DNA of 64,000 nt from Candidatus Hydrogenedentota bacterium (lineage in GTDB: Bacteria > Hydrogenedentota > Hydrogenedentia > Hydrogenedentales > CAITNO01), in NCBI GenBank assembly GCA_903893795.1, contig CAITNO010000066.1, forward strand, positions 1 through 64,000. The letters are read 5' to 3'. Under the pieces are notes generated by a model, which saw only the letters and a list, made by a program, of their open reading frames with translations, did no database searches and was not told the origin of the DNA. The position numbers and the translations under genes are program-made. Every line of letters begins with the position of its first letter. Position 1 is the first letter of the stretch. Below, piece by piece: positions 33,282 to 42,350 of this stretch.

Positions 33282-35681
33282 TTAGGGCCGTCGCAACATC
33301 GCCATGAGGGACAGGCACAAGAACGACAGACACTTCAGGAAAAGGTCGCCCGCACGCTTTCCGTAGTCGGCGGGAAAAAAAATGCTCTTGCCGCTCCGGC
33401 AACCGGCACAGCCGGCCCCGTCGCCCATGCCCAGTTCGCCCGGGGTCAATTGCCCGTCGTGGTTGACGTCGAGCGCGTCGAATTCCGCCTGTGTCAATCC
33501 CGTCACTGCGGCCGCAGCCTCGGCAAAGGACAGACCGCCGTCGCCGTTGGTGTCCGCAGAAGCGTAGGCGGCAGCCAACTGCTGCCGCGCCGTGTCGATG
33601 TCCACCGCTTCGCCTTCCCCCTCGGGCAGTGGCACCGCGCCAAGGCTCACCACAATGCTGACCGCCGTGCCCGGCAGCAATTCCGTTCCCGCCGCAGGAC
33701 TCTGGGAAACCACGGCGCCCGAAGGCACCTCGGAACTATGGGACAACGTCACCGATCCCAGCACCAGTCCGGCGTCGGAGAGGGCCAATTCCGCCTGCGC
33801 CCGCGTCTGGCCCGCCACATTGGGCATGACAGCAGGCTGAACCCCGCGGCTCACCACCAGATAGGCCGCCGCCGACGGCAGCACGGAGCTTCCCGCCCAA
33901 GGTATCTGCGAGATCACCTTTCCGGCCGACACGGTTGCGCTGTACTGTTCTGTTACAGTGACAACAACAAGACCGGCACTGGACATCGCGGCCGAAGCAT
34001 TGCCCTGTGCCTGCCCCACCACGTCCGGCACAACAATCCCGCCACGACTGACCGCGAAATCGACCATTGCACCGGGAAGCACCTGCGCTCCCGGGGCGGG
34101 CGACTGGGAGACCACATTGCCGATGGGAACAGTCAGGCTGTACTGTTGGGTCACGGTGCCCACGACGAGGTTCGCTCCGGCAATCAAAACAGCCGCCGCG
34201 CCCTGTGTCTGCCCCACCACATCGGGCACCGATACCGGTTCGGGTCCTTTTGAAATCACCAGGTCAACCGGCGTCCTTTGCATCACCTGTGTTCCGGCAA
34301 CCGGCGTCTGACGGATCACCTGGCCATTTGGAACAGTGGGATGGTATTCCTCGGTTTCCCTGCCAAGATACAAATGTGCGGCGAAAACCAACTCTTGGGC
34401 GGCCACCCGGGCAAGGCTGGACAATTCCGGCACAATCACAGGAACTGTCACTTCATACGCACCCATGTCGTAATTTGCACCCTGGGGACGCGGCACCCCG
34501 GCTATGTCCTCGGGAGGCGCGTTCGCGCCGGAACCCATGTCGATACAGGGGGAACTGGGTTGAAGCGCGTAATTGCCCGACGCCCCAGCAACAAACAAGG
34601 GATCGGCGACGATGTTGCCCATGCCCGGAGGGATTTCGTTCGTGCGATAGCTCCAAGCCCCATTGACCGCCCAGGTCTGATGGGCGTACGGAGCGTCGGT
34701 ATAGGAGACTGCGCTTGCCGCAGTGCCGTCATAAGGCCTGTCATCCAGGATACCCCCATCGTTTCCCATCAAAATGCAGGAGTCAATCACCGGGGAGGAG
34801 TTCCAGTTGTAAACGGCGCCGCCATAAGAACCGAAAAGTTTATAGTGTGCGTTGCCCGTGGTGTTGGCGGACATCGTGCATCCCATGAAAGTGGCATCGG
34901 CGTTGTTGTTGAAGACGGCACCGCCGCCGCGCACCGCACTTTCCACACTGTCCTCCCCGCGCGTGGCGCTGTTTTCGTAGAAAAGACAGTCCAAAAAGAG
35001 CGCGCCGGCATTGTTGGCGCCGTTGGAAACGTTGGCCACGGCACCGCCGCTTACGGCGGCGGTGTTGCCATGAAATATACAGTTGCTGATGATGGGCGTT
35101 GACTGCCAGTTGAAGATGGCCCCGCCCCGCCATGTGTGGTAGTCGTCCTGAATTCCCGACGCGTTTCCGCCGGTGATGGTAAAGCCGTCGAGCACGGCAT
35201 CTGTGGTGGCGCCGTCGCTGGTGCCAAATACAATTACGTGATAGGCTGGATTTCCACCGCGCGCCTTGCTGCCATCGATGACGGTCACATTCTTGCTGCG
35301 TTCGCGCTGATTTCGGGCGTTTTCTTCACGTCCAGCGCCGGAACGGTATCCTTCAAAACCGCCGTAGAGCGCGACACCGTTTCGCATTACGAGCGATCCG
35401 GCAACGCCGCCCCATAGAAGGGAGCGATTCTCACCATAAATAACTGGGGTGCCCGTCGCGCCTCCTGCCACCCACACTTCACTGCCTGAAGCGGCACCGG
35501 CCGCGGCATCGATGGCCGGTTGCAGGGTGAGAAAGGCATTGGGCCAGTTCGAACCGTCCTGGTTTCCGTAGAATGCGCTCGGGTCAACGAAGAAAACGTC
35601 GGCGGAAACACGGGTGCAGCACAGGAACAAGGCGAGACCGATCAAATAAATGGAAATGGGGGAGAGATTAAGGGGGCGCAT
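33282..35681 (-). CDS. Secreted beta-helix/PASTA surface protein with EF-hands and a Cys-motif C-terminal anchor
   Basis: The 799-residue precursor has a signal peptide (ISIYLIGLALFLCCTRVSA). Residues about 25-400 look like a right-handed parallel beta-helix with repeated GGAVFN, GGAVYNW and GGAIFNW turns, as in pectate-lyase-fold adhesins. Four PASTA domains follow (about 405-665, each about 65 residues, with PDVVGQ and VVSQSPAPG motifs). Then come a PEGEGE linker, two EF-hand or dockerin-like loops (DTNGDGGLSFAE and DVNHDGQLTPGE) and a tail. The tail has GCAGC, a basic and aromatic patch, a hydrophobic helix (GDLFLKCLSFLCLSLMAML) and a terminal RRP. That layout resembles bacterial CTERM sorting signals. 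PASTA without a kinase domain suggests peptidoglycan or glycan binding. AGGGA before ATG 35681 sets the start. Confidence 0.88.
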   Translation of the reverse strand: MRPLNLSPISIYLIGLALFLCCTRVSADVFFVDPSAFYGNQDGSNWPNAFLTLQPAIDAAAGAASGSEVWVAGGATGTPVIYGENRSLLWGGVAGSLVMRNGVALYGGFEGYRSGAGREENARNQRERSKNVTVIDGSKARGGNPAYHVIVFGTSDGATTDAVLDGFTITGGNASGIQDDYHTWRGGAIFNWQSTPIISNCIFHGNTAAVSGGAVANVSNGANNAGALFLDCLFYENSATRGEDSVESAVRGGGAVFNNNADATFMGCTMSANTTGNAHYKLFGSYGGAVYNWNSSPVIDSCILMGNDGGILDDRPYDGTAASAVSYTDAPYAHQTWAVNGAWSYRTNEIPPGMGNIVADPLFVAGASGNYALQPSSPCIDMGSGANAPPEDIAGVPRPQGANYDMGAYEVTVPVIVPELSSLARVAAQELVFAAHLYLGRETEEYHPTVPNGQVIRQTPVAGTQVMQRTPVDLVISKGPEPVSVPDVVGQTQGAAAVLIAGANLVVGTVTQQYSLTVPIGNVVSQSPAPGAQVLPGAMVDFAVSRGGIVVPDVVGQAQGNASAAMSSAGLVVVTVTEQYSATVSAGKVISQIPWAGSSVLPSAAAYLVVSRGVQPAVMPNVAGQTRAQAELALSDAGLVLGSVTLSHSSEVPSGAVVSQSPAAGTELLPGTAVSIVVSLGAVPLPEGEGEAVDIDTARQQLAAAYASADTNGDGGLSFAEAAAAVTGLTQAEFDALDVNHDGQLTPGELGMGDGAGCAGCRSGKSIFFPADYGKRAGDLFLKCLSFLCLSLMAMLRRP

Positions 35682-36278
35682 TGATTTCCCTTGGTTCTTG
35701 CGGAACATAATCAAGACCTCCGGCGCCGACACGCCAATTGAGAACGAGGCAAAGCATCCCCGATGCCCTATCCGACAAGGCTATGGTAGCCCTCATTAAC
35801 GCCTGAACTTGTCCCTGGACAGACTCCGGTGTGACCTTGGCGATAAAAGGATAAGTAGCCGGTTCGCACCTCTCCCATGATCATAACATTAATTACATTA
35901 CACCGATTGTCAGAAAATGACAAGCTCCTTCTCGCAATATGGAAGATGATGCTCAGTTTTCGGAGAATGATGACCAGCGTGGCTGAGGATGACTCGTATA
36001 ATTGGGGTGATTCTCATGGTTGCGGAATTCGAGATGAAGTCGGCCGCTTTTTGGTCCGTTCCTGGTTGTTGTGCGGCTATTGGCCTGCTTTTCAATTGGA
36101 GGTGGTGTTGCTTCTGCGTCCAGGCGCCATTACCCATCCCATGGGCATATTTGGTAGACTTTGAAAGTTATGTTCCCCGCTTGGGCGCCGCTGGTTCAAT
36201 TCGTTCCATCCGGTGTCGTAGAGAGTTTATTGTCCGTGATGACGGCTGTATTCACTTGATTCTTGGAGACTTAGGCAA
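35682..36278. other. Intergenic, mostly featureless
   Basis: This 597-base divergent gap lies between the surface-protein gene (minus) and the S41 protease gene (plus). It is more AT-rich than the rest of the window. TATAAT occurs at 35997-36002 without a convincing -35. A 114-residue frame crosses it into the protease gene, but its composition is not protein-like. Promoters for both flanking genes must be here; I could not place them. Confidence 0.5.
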
Positions 36279-37823
36279 ATGCCAAAACGTAATTCAAAGT
36301 CTGAGTTTGTCAGTTTGCTGGGTTTTCTGCTGATTGCCCTGCTTGTCCTGACAAATGGTTTTGCGGCCCGGATTTCGGCCGAGGAAAAGACCGTCGATGT
36401 GTACCGCGAAATAGAACCCATCGGGGTGGTTCTTGACACCATATTGCGGGAATATGTTCGCGAGGTGGATATGCCCAAGGTGGTGCAGGGGGCGCTCATT
36501 GGCATGATGGGTTCCTTGGACCGCAACAGTTCGTTCCTGACAAAGGATGACCTGGAGGCCATGCGCGAGGACACAAAGGGTGAGTTTGAGGGTATAGGCG
36601 TTTCAATTCAGCCCGATTCTGACGGAAATATCATGGTCTTTCACCCCCTTCCCGGCTCCCCTGCCGCCGACGCCGGAATCAAGCCCTTTGACCGGATCAT
36701 GGCGATTGACGGCAAGTCAACGAAGGGCATGACCACCGCTGATGCGGCCAATCTTATCAAGGGACCGCGCGGCACGACGGTTGAGCTTACCATCAACCGC
36801 AAAGACCGCAGCGCTCCTCCAGACGTCAAACCAGAAGTGCTTACCCTCAAGGTGGCCCGGGCCAAGGTGCCCCTCGAGAGCATCAAAGAAGGAGTGCTGC
36901 TCAAGAGCGGCATTGGCTATGTCCGCGTCAGCGATTTCAAGGACACCACAGGCCGGGATTTGGGCAAAAAGCTCCAGGAACTGCTTGGCGAGGGCATGAA
37001 GGCCTTTGTGCTCGATTTGCGATGGAATCCGGGCGGCCTTCTGACAGCCTCCAAGGACACGTGCGAGCTCTTTCTTCCCAAGAGTTCACTTGTCACTTAC
37101 ACCAAGGGCCGGAAAACGGCCGAAGGCAGTGCCAATCACGAAGACCTGCGCCTCTTGACCGAAAAGGGTCCCGTGCTGCCCGAAGGATTTCCCATCGTCA
37201 TTTTGGTGAACCGGAACACCGCCAGCAGCGCGGAGATTGTGACCGGGTGCCTTCAGTTCCACGAACGGGCGATTGTTTTGGGGGAGAAGACTTTCGGCAA
37301 GGGAAGCGTGCAGACCATTATTCCCATGAAAACACCCGTAAACACAGCTCTGCGCCTCACCACGGCATTGTATTACACCCCAGCAGACGTGACCATTGAC
37401 CATCAGGGCATCCTTCCAGACATTGAGCTTCCCATGACTCAGGAACAGGAAGAGTCGCTTGCAAAACAGATGTTCGAGTCGTTCAAGGAAAACCCGGAAA
37501 CCCAGTACCGCCAGAACCACGGCAGCATGACAGACTTTCCTGTCACCGATAAGACCGTGGAGGACTTGCAGTTGAAGAGGGCGGTGGAGTTGCTCAGTGA
37601 GGACGAAGTGTGGGCCAATCTGGTCAAGAAGTATCATCGGGATGTGCATGAAACCCAGATGAATGCCGAGACTGCCAAGGCGCAGCAGGCGGCTGCGGCC
37701 AGTTCGGAACCGGCTCCGGAAAAGCCGCAGCAGGCAGCCCCAGCCGAAAAGGCGCCGACCGATGCCCCAAAGGACGGGGACACGGAGAAGAAAGACGGCG
37801 ATTTCAAAGAACCTGTTTGGTAA
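36279..37823 (+). CDS. S41 family C-terminal processing peptidase
   Basis: The 514-residue protein is a CtpA/Prc-type protease exported to the periplasm. A signal anchor (residues 11-30) is followed by an N-terminal helical region, a PDZ domain (about 95-185 with GEFEGIGVSIQ and the GLKPFDR-like GIKPFDRIMAIDG) and the S41 catalytic core. The catalytic dyad is Ser in RNTASSAEI (about residue 315) and Lys in GEKTFGKGSVQ (about residue 340). The C-terminal 50 residues are a charged Glu/Pro/Ala/Lys tail that is probably disordered. It trims or degrades envelope proteins. It sits 16 bases upstream of RNase PH and starts a housekeeping run. Confidence 0.93.
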   Translation: MPKRNSKSEFVSLLGFLLIALLVLTNGFAARISAEEKTVDVYREIEPIGVVLDTILREYVREVDMPKVVQGALIGMMGSLDRNSSFLTKDDLEAMREDTKGEFEGIGVSIQPDSDGNIMVFHPLPGSPAADAGIKPFDRIMAIDGKSTKGMTTADAANLIKGPRGTTVELTINRKDRSAPPDVKPEVLTLKVARAKVPLESIKEGVLLKSGIGYVRVSDFKDTTGRDLGKKLQELLGEGMKAFVLDLRWNPGGLLTASKDTCELFLPKSSLVTYTKGRKTAEGSANHEDLRLLTEKGPVLPEGFPIVILVNRNTASSAEIVTGCLQFHERAIVLGEKTFGKGSVQTIIPMKTPVNTALRLTTALYYTPADVTIDHQGILPDIELPMTQEQEESLAKQMFESFKENPETQYRQNHGSMTDFPVTDKTVEDLQLKRAVELLSEDEVWANLVKKYHRDVHETQMNAETAKAQQAAAASSEPAPEKPQQAAPAEKAPTDAPKDGDTEKKDGDFKEPVW

Positions 37824-37839
37824 GAGGGGGTATAAGCTG

Positions 37840-38556
37840 ATGGTGCTTAGGCGAGACAGTCGCGCAAAGGATGAACTGCGTCCAATCTCCTTCCAGCGCG
37901 GGTTCACACGGCATGCGGCTGGGTCGGTGCTGGTAAGTTTTGGCGACACCCGGGTGATCTGCACCGCCATGTTCGAGGACAAGGTGCCAGGATGGATCAA
38001 GGGTAGCGGCAAAGGCTGGGTCACGGCGGAATACGCCATGCTGCCCAGTTCCACCGTCACGCGGTCCAACAGGGAGAAGAACGCAAAAGGTCGCGCCCAG
38101 GAAATCAGCCGTCTGATCGGGCGCTCGCTTCGTGCCGCAACCGACCTTTCCGGATTGGGCGAGTGCCAAATCAGCATAGACTGTGACGTGATCCAAGCCG
38201 ACGGCGGCACCCGCACCGCAGCGATTACGGGTGCCTGGCTGGCGCTTTATGACGCGCTTCGCAGTTCAATGCAGGCCGGTCATATTTCCACCATGCCGCT
38301 CAAGAGCGGTTGCGCCGCCGTCAGTGTGGGAGTGGTCGATGGAGTTCCGCTCCTTGACCTGGATTACTCCGAGGACGTTCGCGCCGAGGTGGATTTGAAC
38401 ATTGTCATGGATGAGCACGGGCGCTTTATAGAAGTGCAGGGGTGCGCGGAAGGCGCGCCCTTTGGCCGCTCGACCCTTGGTGAACTGCTGGATTTGGCTT
38501 CCGGGGGTGTTGAGACCCTGATTGCTTTACAAAAGGAGGCCTTGGCGCATGGGTGA
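37840..38556 (+). CDS. rph: RNase PH
   Basis: The 238-residue protein is the phosphorolytic 3'-exoribonuclease that trims tRNA 3' ends. Diagnostic segments are RPISFQRGFTRHAAGSVLVSFGDTRVICTA, GKGWVTAEYAMLPSST, the EISRLIGRSLRAATDL helix, IDCDVIQADGGTRTAAITGA (phosphate and metal site), LDLDYSEDVRAEVDLNIVM and VQGCAEGAPFGR. The length equals that of E. coli RNase PH. ATG 37840 is preferred over the longer frame because it opens the domain exactly and lies 16 bases after the protease stop. It overlaps rdgB by eight bases. Confidence 0.96.
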   Translation: MVLRRDSRAKDELRPISFQRGFTRHAAGSVLVSFGDTRVICTAMFEDKVPGWIKGSGKGWVTAEYAMLPSSTVTRSNREKNAKGRAQEISRLIGRSLRAATDLSGLGECQISIDCDVIQADGGTRTAAITGAWLALYDALRSSMQAGHISTMPLKSGCAAVSVGVVDGVPLLDLDYSEDVRAEVDLNIVMDEHGRFIEVQGCAEGAPFGRSTLGELLDLASGGVETLIALQKEALAHG

Positions 38557-39145
38557 GGTGCTACTCGTCGGTTCCGGAAACCGCAAAAAGGCGGCTGAAC
38601 TGTCCGCATTGCTGCAGGGGTTGCCTTGGGAGGTCCGGAACCTTCATGACTATCCAGCCCTTGCCGAGCCGGAGGAGACGGGGGCCACCTTTGAGGAAAA
38701 TGCTCTATTGAAGGCCCGGTACTATAGTGATGCCTTCAACGTGGCCTGTCTTGCCGACGATTCTGGTTTGGCGGTGGACGCCTTGGACGGCGCGCCTGGA
38801 GTCTATTCGGCGCGTTATGCCGGTCCCGAGGCCAGCGACTCCGAGAACAATGAAAAACTCCTGGCCGCCCTTGAGGATTTTCTTTGGCACGAGCGCACCG
38901 CACGGTTCATTTGCCATGCGGCCTTTTGTCGTCCCGGTGGCGCCGTGCATCTGGAATACGGAACGGTGGAAGGTCACATCAGCATGGAACCCTTCGGGCC
39001 CGGCGGTTTCGGTTATGACCCGCTCTTTGTTCCATTGGGCAATGAACGCACCTTCGGTGAGATGGATGCTCTCGAGAAACAGGGATTAAGCCATCGTGGG
39101 GAAGCGATGAGGAAAATAAGGGTGTATTTGGAGTCTTTGGCATGA
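38549..39145 (+). CDS. rdgB: XTP/dITP pyrophosphatase (RdgB/HAM1 family)
   Basis: The 198-residue enzyme removes non-canonical purine nucleotides (ITP, XTP) from the pool. It shows the N-terminal VGSGNRKKAAELSALL phosphate loop, EETGATFEENALLKARYYS, the DDSGLAVDALDGAPGVYSARYAG active-site block and the C-terminal FGPGGFGYDPLFVP with SHRGEAMRK. The ATG at 38549 overlaps rph by eight bases; the same gene order rph-rdgB is common in other bacteria. It overlaps the next gene by ATGA. Confidence 0.95.
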   Translation: MGEVLLVGSGNRKKAAELSALLQGLPWEVRNLHDYPALAEPEETGATFEENALLKARYYSDAFNVACLADDSGLAVDALDGAPGVYSARYAGPEASDSENNEKLLAALEDFLWHERTARFICHAAFCRPGGAVHLEYGTVEGHISMEPFGPGGFGYDPLFVPLGNERTFGEMDALEKQGLSHRGEAMRKIRVYLESLA

Positions 39146-39744
39146 TTGTGGTTCCGCCCGATGCGTTGGGCTTGGCCCGGGCGGTCGATGCCCTACGTGC
39201 AGAGGAAGTGGTTGCCTGTCCCACGGAAACCGTGTACGGACTGTCTGTGAATCCTCTTTCCACAGCCGCCTTGGAAGCCCTGTTTGTTGTCAAAGTCCGC
39301 GATCGGGGCAAGCCTGTGTTGCTGATGGTGGCCGATGAAGAACAGTTGGCGGGGGTGGTGGCAGAGATTTCCGAGCGGGCGCAGCGGTGCATTGATGCTT
39401 TCTGGCCTGGCCCGCTGTCCTTGCTTTTACCCGCGCGGTCTGGGCTTTCAGACATGCTGACGGGCGGCCAGGACAAGATTTGTGTGCGCTCCACCTCCAG
39501 TCTGGTTGCACAGCAGTTGTGCAGGGCCTGGAATGGCCCTTTGACATCCACTTCGGCGAATCTGTCCGGCGCTGCGCCGGCGCTCACCGCGCAGTCTGCG
39601 GCAACGGTGGGAGTCTCCGTGGTGATTGACGGGGGCGTCTTGTCCCCGTCTGCACCTTCTACGGTGTATGATCCGGATGAAGACCTGCTGCTTCGGGCGG
39701 GTCCCATCGGCGTTGAGATGATAAGGAACATCTGCGCCCATTAA
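39142..39744 (+). CDS. tsaC: L-threonylcarbamoyladenylate synthase
   Basis: This 200-residue protein is a short (TsaC-type) member of the Sua5/YciO/YrdC family, making threonylcarbamoyl-AMP from Thr, bicarbonate and ATP for tRNA t6A modification. Motifs are CPTETVYGLSVNPLS (substrate pocket), KVRDRGKPVLLMV (KxR..KP binding segment), FWPGPLSLLLP and PLTSTSANLSGAA. It overlaps rdgB by ATGA, so translation is coupled. The C-terminal Sua5 domain is absent, which is normal for TsaC. Confidence 0.92.
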   Translation: MIVVPPDALGLARAVDALRAEEVVACPTETVYGLSVNPLSTAALEALFVVKVRDRGKPVLLMVADEEQLAGVVAEISERAQRCIDAFWPGPLSLLLPARSGLSDMLTGGQDKICVRSTSSLVAQQLCRAWNGPLTSTSANLSGAAPALTAQSAATVGVSVVIDGGVLSPSAPSTVYDPDEDLLLRAGPIGVEMIRNICAH

Positions 39745-39769
39745 TTGGGGTGGCAGGAAAGGTCGTGCC

Positions 39770-40210
39770 ATGATACTTGCCGTGGGTTGTGACCATGCCG
39801 GATATGAGCTCCCGCATCCTTATATGCCTGCGATTATTGCGCACCTGGAGGGGTTGGGGCATGAGGTTGTCCATGTGGGAACCTATGGCCCGGAGTCGGT
39901 GGATTATCCCGATTTCGCCGACAAGGTGTGCGCCGCTGTTCTGGAAGGAAGGGCCGAGCGGGGGGTGCTGATGTGCGGTACCGGTATCGGTGTGAGCATA
40001 GCGGCAAACCGGCACCTGGGAATCCGGGCGGCCGTTTGCGCCACCGAGGAAATGGTGTCTTTGTCCAGGGAGCACAACGATGCGAATGTTCTCTGCCTTG
40101 GACGGCGCATACTTAGCCTTGAACTGTGCGCCCAATTCCTTGATATTTGGCTTAATACGCCCTTCAGCGGGGGCGAACGGCACTGCCGCCGTGTTGCAAA
40201 GCTGGGTTAA
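39770..40210 (+). CDS. rpiB: Ribose 5-phosphate isomerase B
   Basis: The 146-residue protein is full length for RpiB, converting ribose 5-phosphate and ribulose 5-phosphate in the pentose phosphate pathway. It has AVGCDHAGYELPH at the start, HVGTYGPESVDYPDFADKV, the active-site Cys in RGVLMCGTGIGVSIAANR and REHNDANVLCLGRR near the end. It follows tsaC by 25 bases and precedes hslU by 34. Confidence 0.95.
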   Translation: MILAVGCDHAGYELPHPYMPAIIAHLEGLGHEVVHVGTYGPESVDYPDFADKVCAAVLEGRAERGVLMCGTGIGVSIAANRHLGIRAAVCATEEMVSLSREHNDANVLCLGRRILSLELCAQFLDIWLNTPFSGGERHCRRVAKLG

Positions 40211-40244
40211 ACACGCATTGCCCGTCTGAATAAGGCGCATCCTC

Positions 40245-41636
40245 ATGAAAGACATGACCCCGAAACAGATTGTTCACGAACTGGACCGCCACATCGTCGG
40301 CCAGACCGAGGCCAAGCGCAAAGTTGCCATCGCGTTGCGTAACCGCTGGCGTCGCCAACAGTTGCCCGATGAACTGCGCGACGAGGTCGCCCCCAAGAAT
40401 ATTCTTATGATCGGCCCCACGGGCGTCGGCAAGACCGAGATTGCCCGGCGTCTTTCCAAAATGGCCGATGCGCCCTTCATCAAGGTGGAAGCCTCGAAAT
40501 TTACCGAGGTGGGCTATGTCGGCAGAGACTGCGAGTCCATGATTCGCGAACTGACCGAGACCTCCATAAAAATGGTGCGCGCGGAAATGCGCGAGCAGTG
40601 CGAGACGAAGGCAAGGGAGCGGGCGGAAAAGCGCCTTATTGACCTGCTCTATCCAGGGAGGCGTCCACGGGCTTCGCAGGCGTTCAAGCCTCTTGACCCC
40701 CATTCCGGGGATGAGCCGGGTGTTCAGGAAGTCGAAGGGGACGCGGCCGATGACAAGGTTCGCGGCATGCTCGCCGCCAGGCTCAGCGCCGGGGAGTTGG
40801 AAGATCGGGAAGTGGAATTGACGGTTAAAGAATCTGGATCCGACTCGATGATGCAGGTCTTTGCTGCCAGCGGCATGGAAGAAATGGGCATGAACATGAG
40901 CGAAATGCTGGGCCGGGTCATGCCTCAGCGCAGCAAATCGCGCAAGATGCCCATCAGGGAGGCGCGGGAACTTCTCATTCAGGAGGAGCTTCAGGAACTC
41001 ATCGACATGGACCTCGCAGCCCGCAAGGCCATTGAACGCGTCGAGGATTCGGGCATTGTGTTCTTGGATGAAATTGACAAGATTGCCGGGCGCGGCAGCC
41101 CCGGCAACGGCCCCGATGTGTCCAGAGAGGGCGTCCAGCGCGACATATTGCCGATTGTCGAGGGCAGCACCGTTATCACCAAATACGGTCCTGTGCGCAC
41201 CGACCACATACTCTTCATTGCGGCCGGGGCTTTTCATGTGAGCAAGGTTTCCGACCTGATTCCTGAGTTGCAGGGGCGCTTTCCCATTCGCGTCGAACTA
41301 ACCAGCCTCAAGGCCGCTGAATTCTCGCGCATTCTCCGTGAGACCGAATGCTCCCTTATCCGGCAGTATGAGGCCATGCTGGCCACCGAGGGGGTGGAAC
41401 TTCAGTTTGAAGACGATGCCATCGAGGCACTGGCCCATTTCTGTGAGAAAGTGAATGAGGAGTCTGAAAACATCGGTGCCCGGCGGTTGCACACCATTAT
41501 GGAATATCTGCTCGAGGAAGTTTCCTTTGAGGCTCAAGACCTGACAGGGGAGAAGGTTATAGTGACGGCGGCGATGGTTCAGGAGCGTCTTGCCGGGACC
41601 GTTGAGAAGCAGGACTTGACCCGGTACATCCTGTAG
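40245..41636 (+). CDS. hslU: ATP-dependent protease ATPase subunit HslU
   Basis: The 463-residue AAA+ unfoldase is complete. It has Walker A GPTGVGKT (57-64), the pore loop GYVGRD (90-95), a lengthy I-domain (about 110-240, containing the acidic segment SGDEPGVQEVEGDAADD), Walker B IVFLDEIDKI and the C-terminal VSFEAQDLTGEKVIVTA. The C-terminal DLTRYIL tail normally docks into the HslV peptidase. It unfolds proteins for degradation. The gene usually sits beside hslV, but hslV is not visible in this window. It is 34 bases after rpiB and 15 before pgeF. Confidence 0.96.
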   Translation: MKDMTPKQIVHELDRHIVGQTEAKRKVAIALRNRWRRQQLPDELRDEVAPKNILMIGPTGVGKTEIARRLSKMADAPFIKVEASKFTEVGYVGRDCESMIRELTETSIKMVRAEMREQCETKARERAEKRLIDLLYPGRRPRASQAFKPLDPHSGDEPGVQEVEGDAADDKVRGMLAARLSAGELEDREVELTVKESGSDSMMQVFAASGMEEMGMNMSEMLGRVMPQRSKSRKMPIREARELLIQEELQELIDMDLAARKAIERVEDSGIVFLDEIDKIAGRGSPGNGPDVSREGVQRDILPIVEGSTVITKYGPVRTDHILFIAAGAFHVSKVSDLIPELQGRFPIRVELTSLKAAEFSRILRETECSLIRQYEAMLATEGVELQFEDDAIEALAHFCEKVNEESENIGARRLHTIMEYLLEEVSFEAQDLTGEKVIVTAAMVQERLAGTVEKQDLTRYIL

Positions 41637-41651
41637 GGAGGGCCGCATTTC

Positions 41652-42350
41652 TTGCGTATGGAGGTGTTGGAGAAGTCTGGTCTTTCCCTTGCAGCGATTT
41701 CCGGGGTAAGCGACGGGGATTGCTCGTCCCGGCCCGAAGCCAAGGTTTCACGGGATGCCTTTCTGGAAAAATGCTCTGTCTCTCCATGGCGGCTGGCGCG
41801 GGCAAGGCAGGTGCATGGAACGATTATTCACATCGTAGATGAGGTGTACCTTGAGCGCTTTGCTGGAAGGGAACCGCAAGTTTGGCCCGATGGGGACGGC
41901 TTGATTACCAATATTGCGGGCATCGCCTTGGGAGTGAATGTGGCCGATTGTGTCCCCCTATGGATTTATGATCCCGTGCGCAGGGTACTCGGATTGTTTC
42001 ATGCGGGCCGGGAAGGGACCCTGGCCGGGATTGCCACAGCAGGAGTTGCCGCCATGGTGGCCGGGTTTGGCAGCAATGCGGGGGACCTCCTAAGCGTTAT
42101 TGGGCCCTCAGCCGGACCCTGTTGCTATGAGCTTTCCACAGCGATGGCCCAAGACTTGGATACTAGGGGCTTTCCCATTATGGGCCAGAAGTTTGACATG
42201 TGGGAGGCCAATCGACGCCAGTTAATTTCATCTGGAGTCAAATCGGAAAGCATCTTTGTGACCGCCGCCTGCACCCTGTGTGGAAATGAATTTCACAGCT
42301 TTCGAAAGTCTGGTACGGCCTCGCGCAACTTGGCCGTGGGGATGTTGTAG
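41652..42350 (+). CDS. pgeF: Purine nucleosidase/laccase-domain protein (PgeF/YfiH family)
   Basis: The 232-residue multicopper-oxidase-like protein belongs to the YfiH/DUF152 family, related to purine nucleoside phosphorylases and implicated in peptidoglycan quality control. The Zn/Cu-ligand motifs are RQVHG (about 52-56), NVADCVPLWIYDP (Cys near 96), FHAGREGTLAG (His near 113) and the late CTLCGNEFHSFRKSG block. The start is uncertain: TTG 41652 is ten bases from AGGGAGGG, while ATG 41658 is two codons on. It closes the plus-strand run that began at the S41 protease. Confidence 0.85.
   Translation: MRMEVLEKSGLSLAAISGVSDGDCSSRPEAKVSRDAFLEKCSVSPWRLARARQVHGTIIHIVDEVYLERFAGREPQVWPDGDGLITNIAGIALGVNVADCVPLWIYDPVRRVLGLFHAGREGTLAGIATAGVAAMVAGFGSNAGDLLSVIGPSAGPCCYELSTAMAQDLDTRGFPIMGQKFDMWEANRRQLISSGVKSESIFVTAACTLCGNEFHSFRKSGTASRNLAVGML

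Noticed and set aside
35989..36333. 114-residue frame upstream of the S41 protease
   Set aside because: Composition is not protein-like and it overlaps the true protease start.
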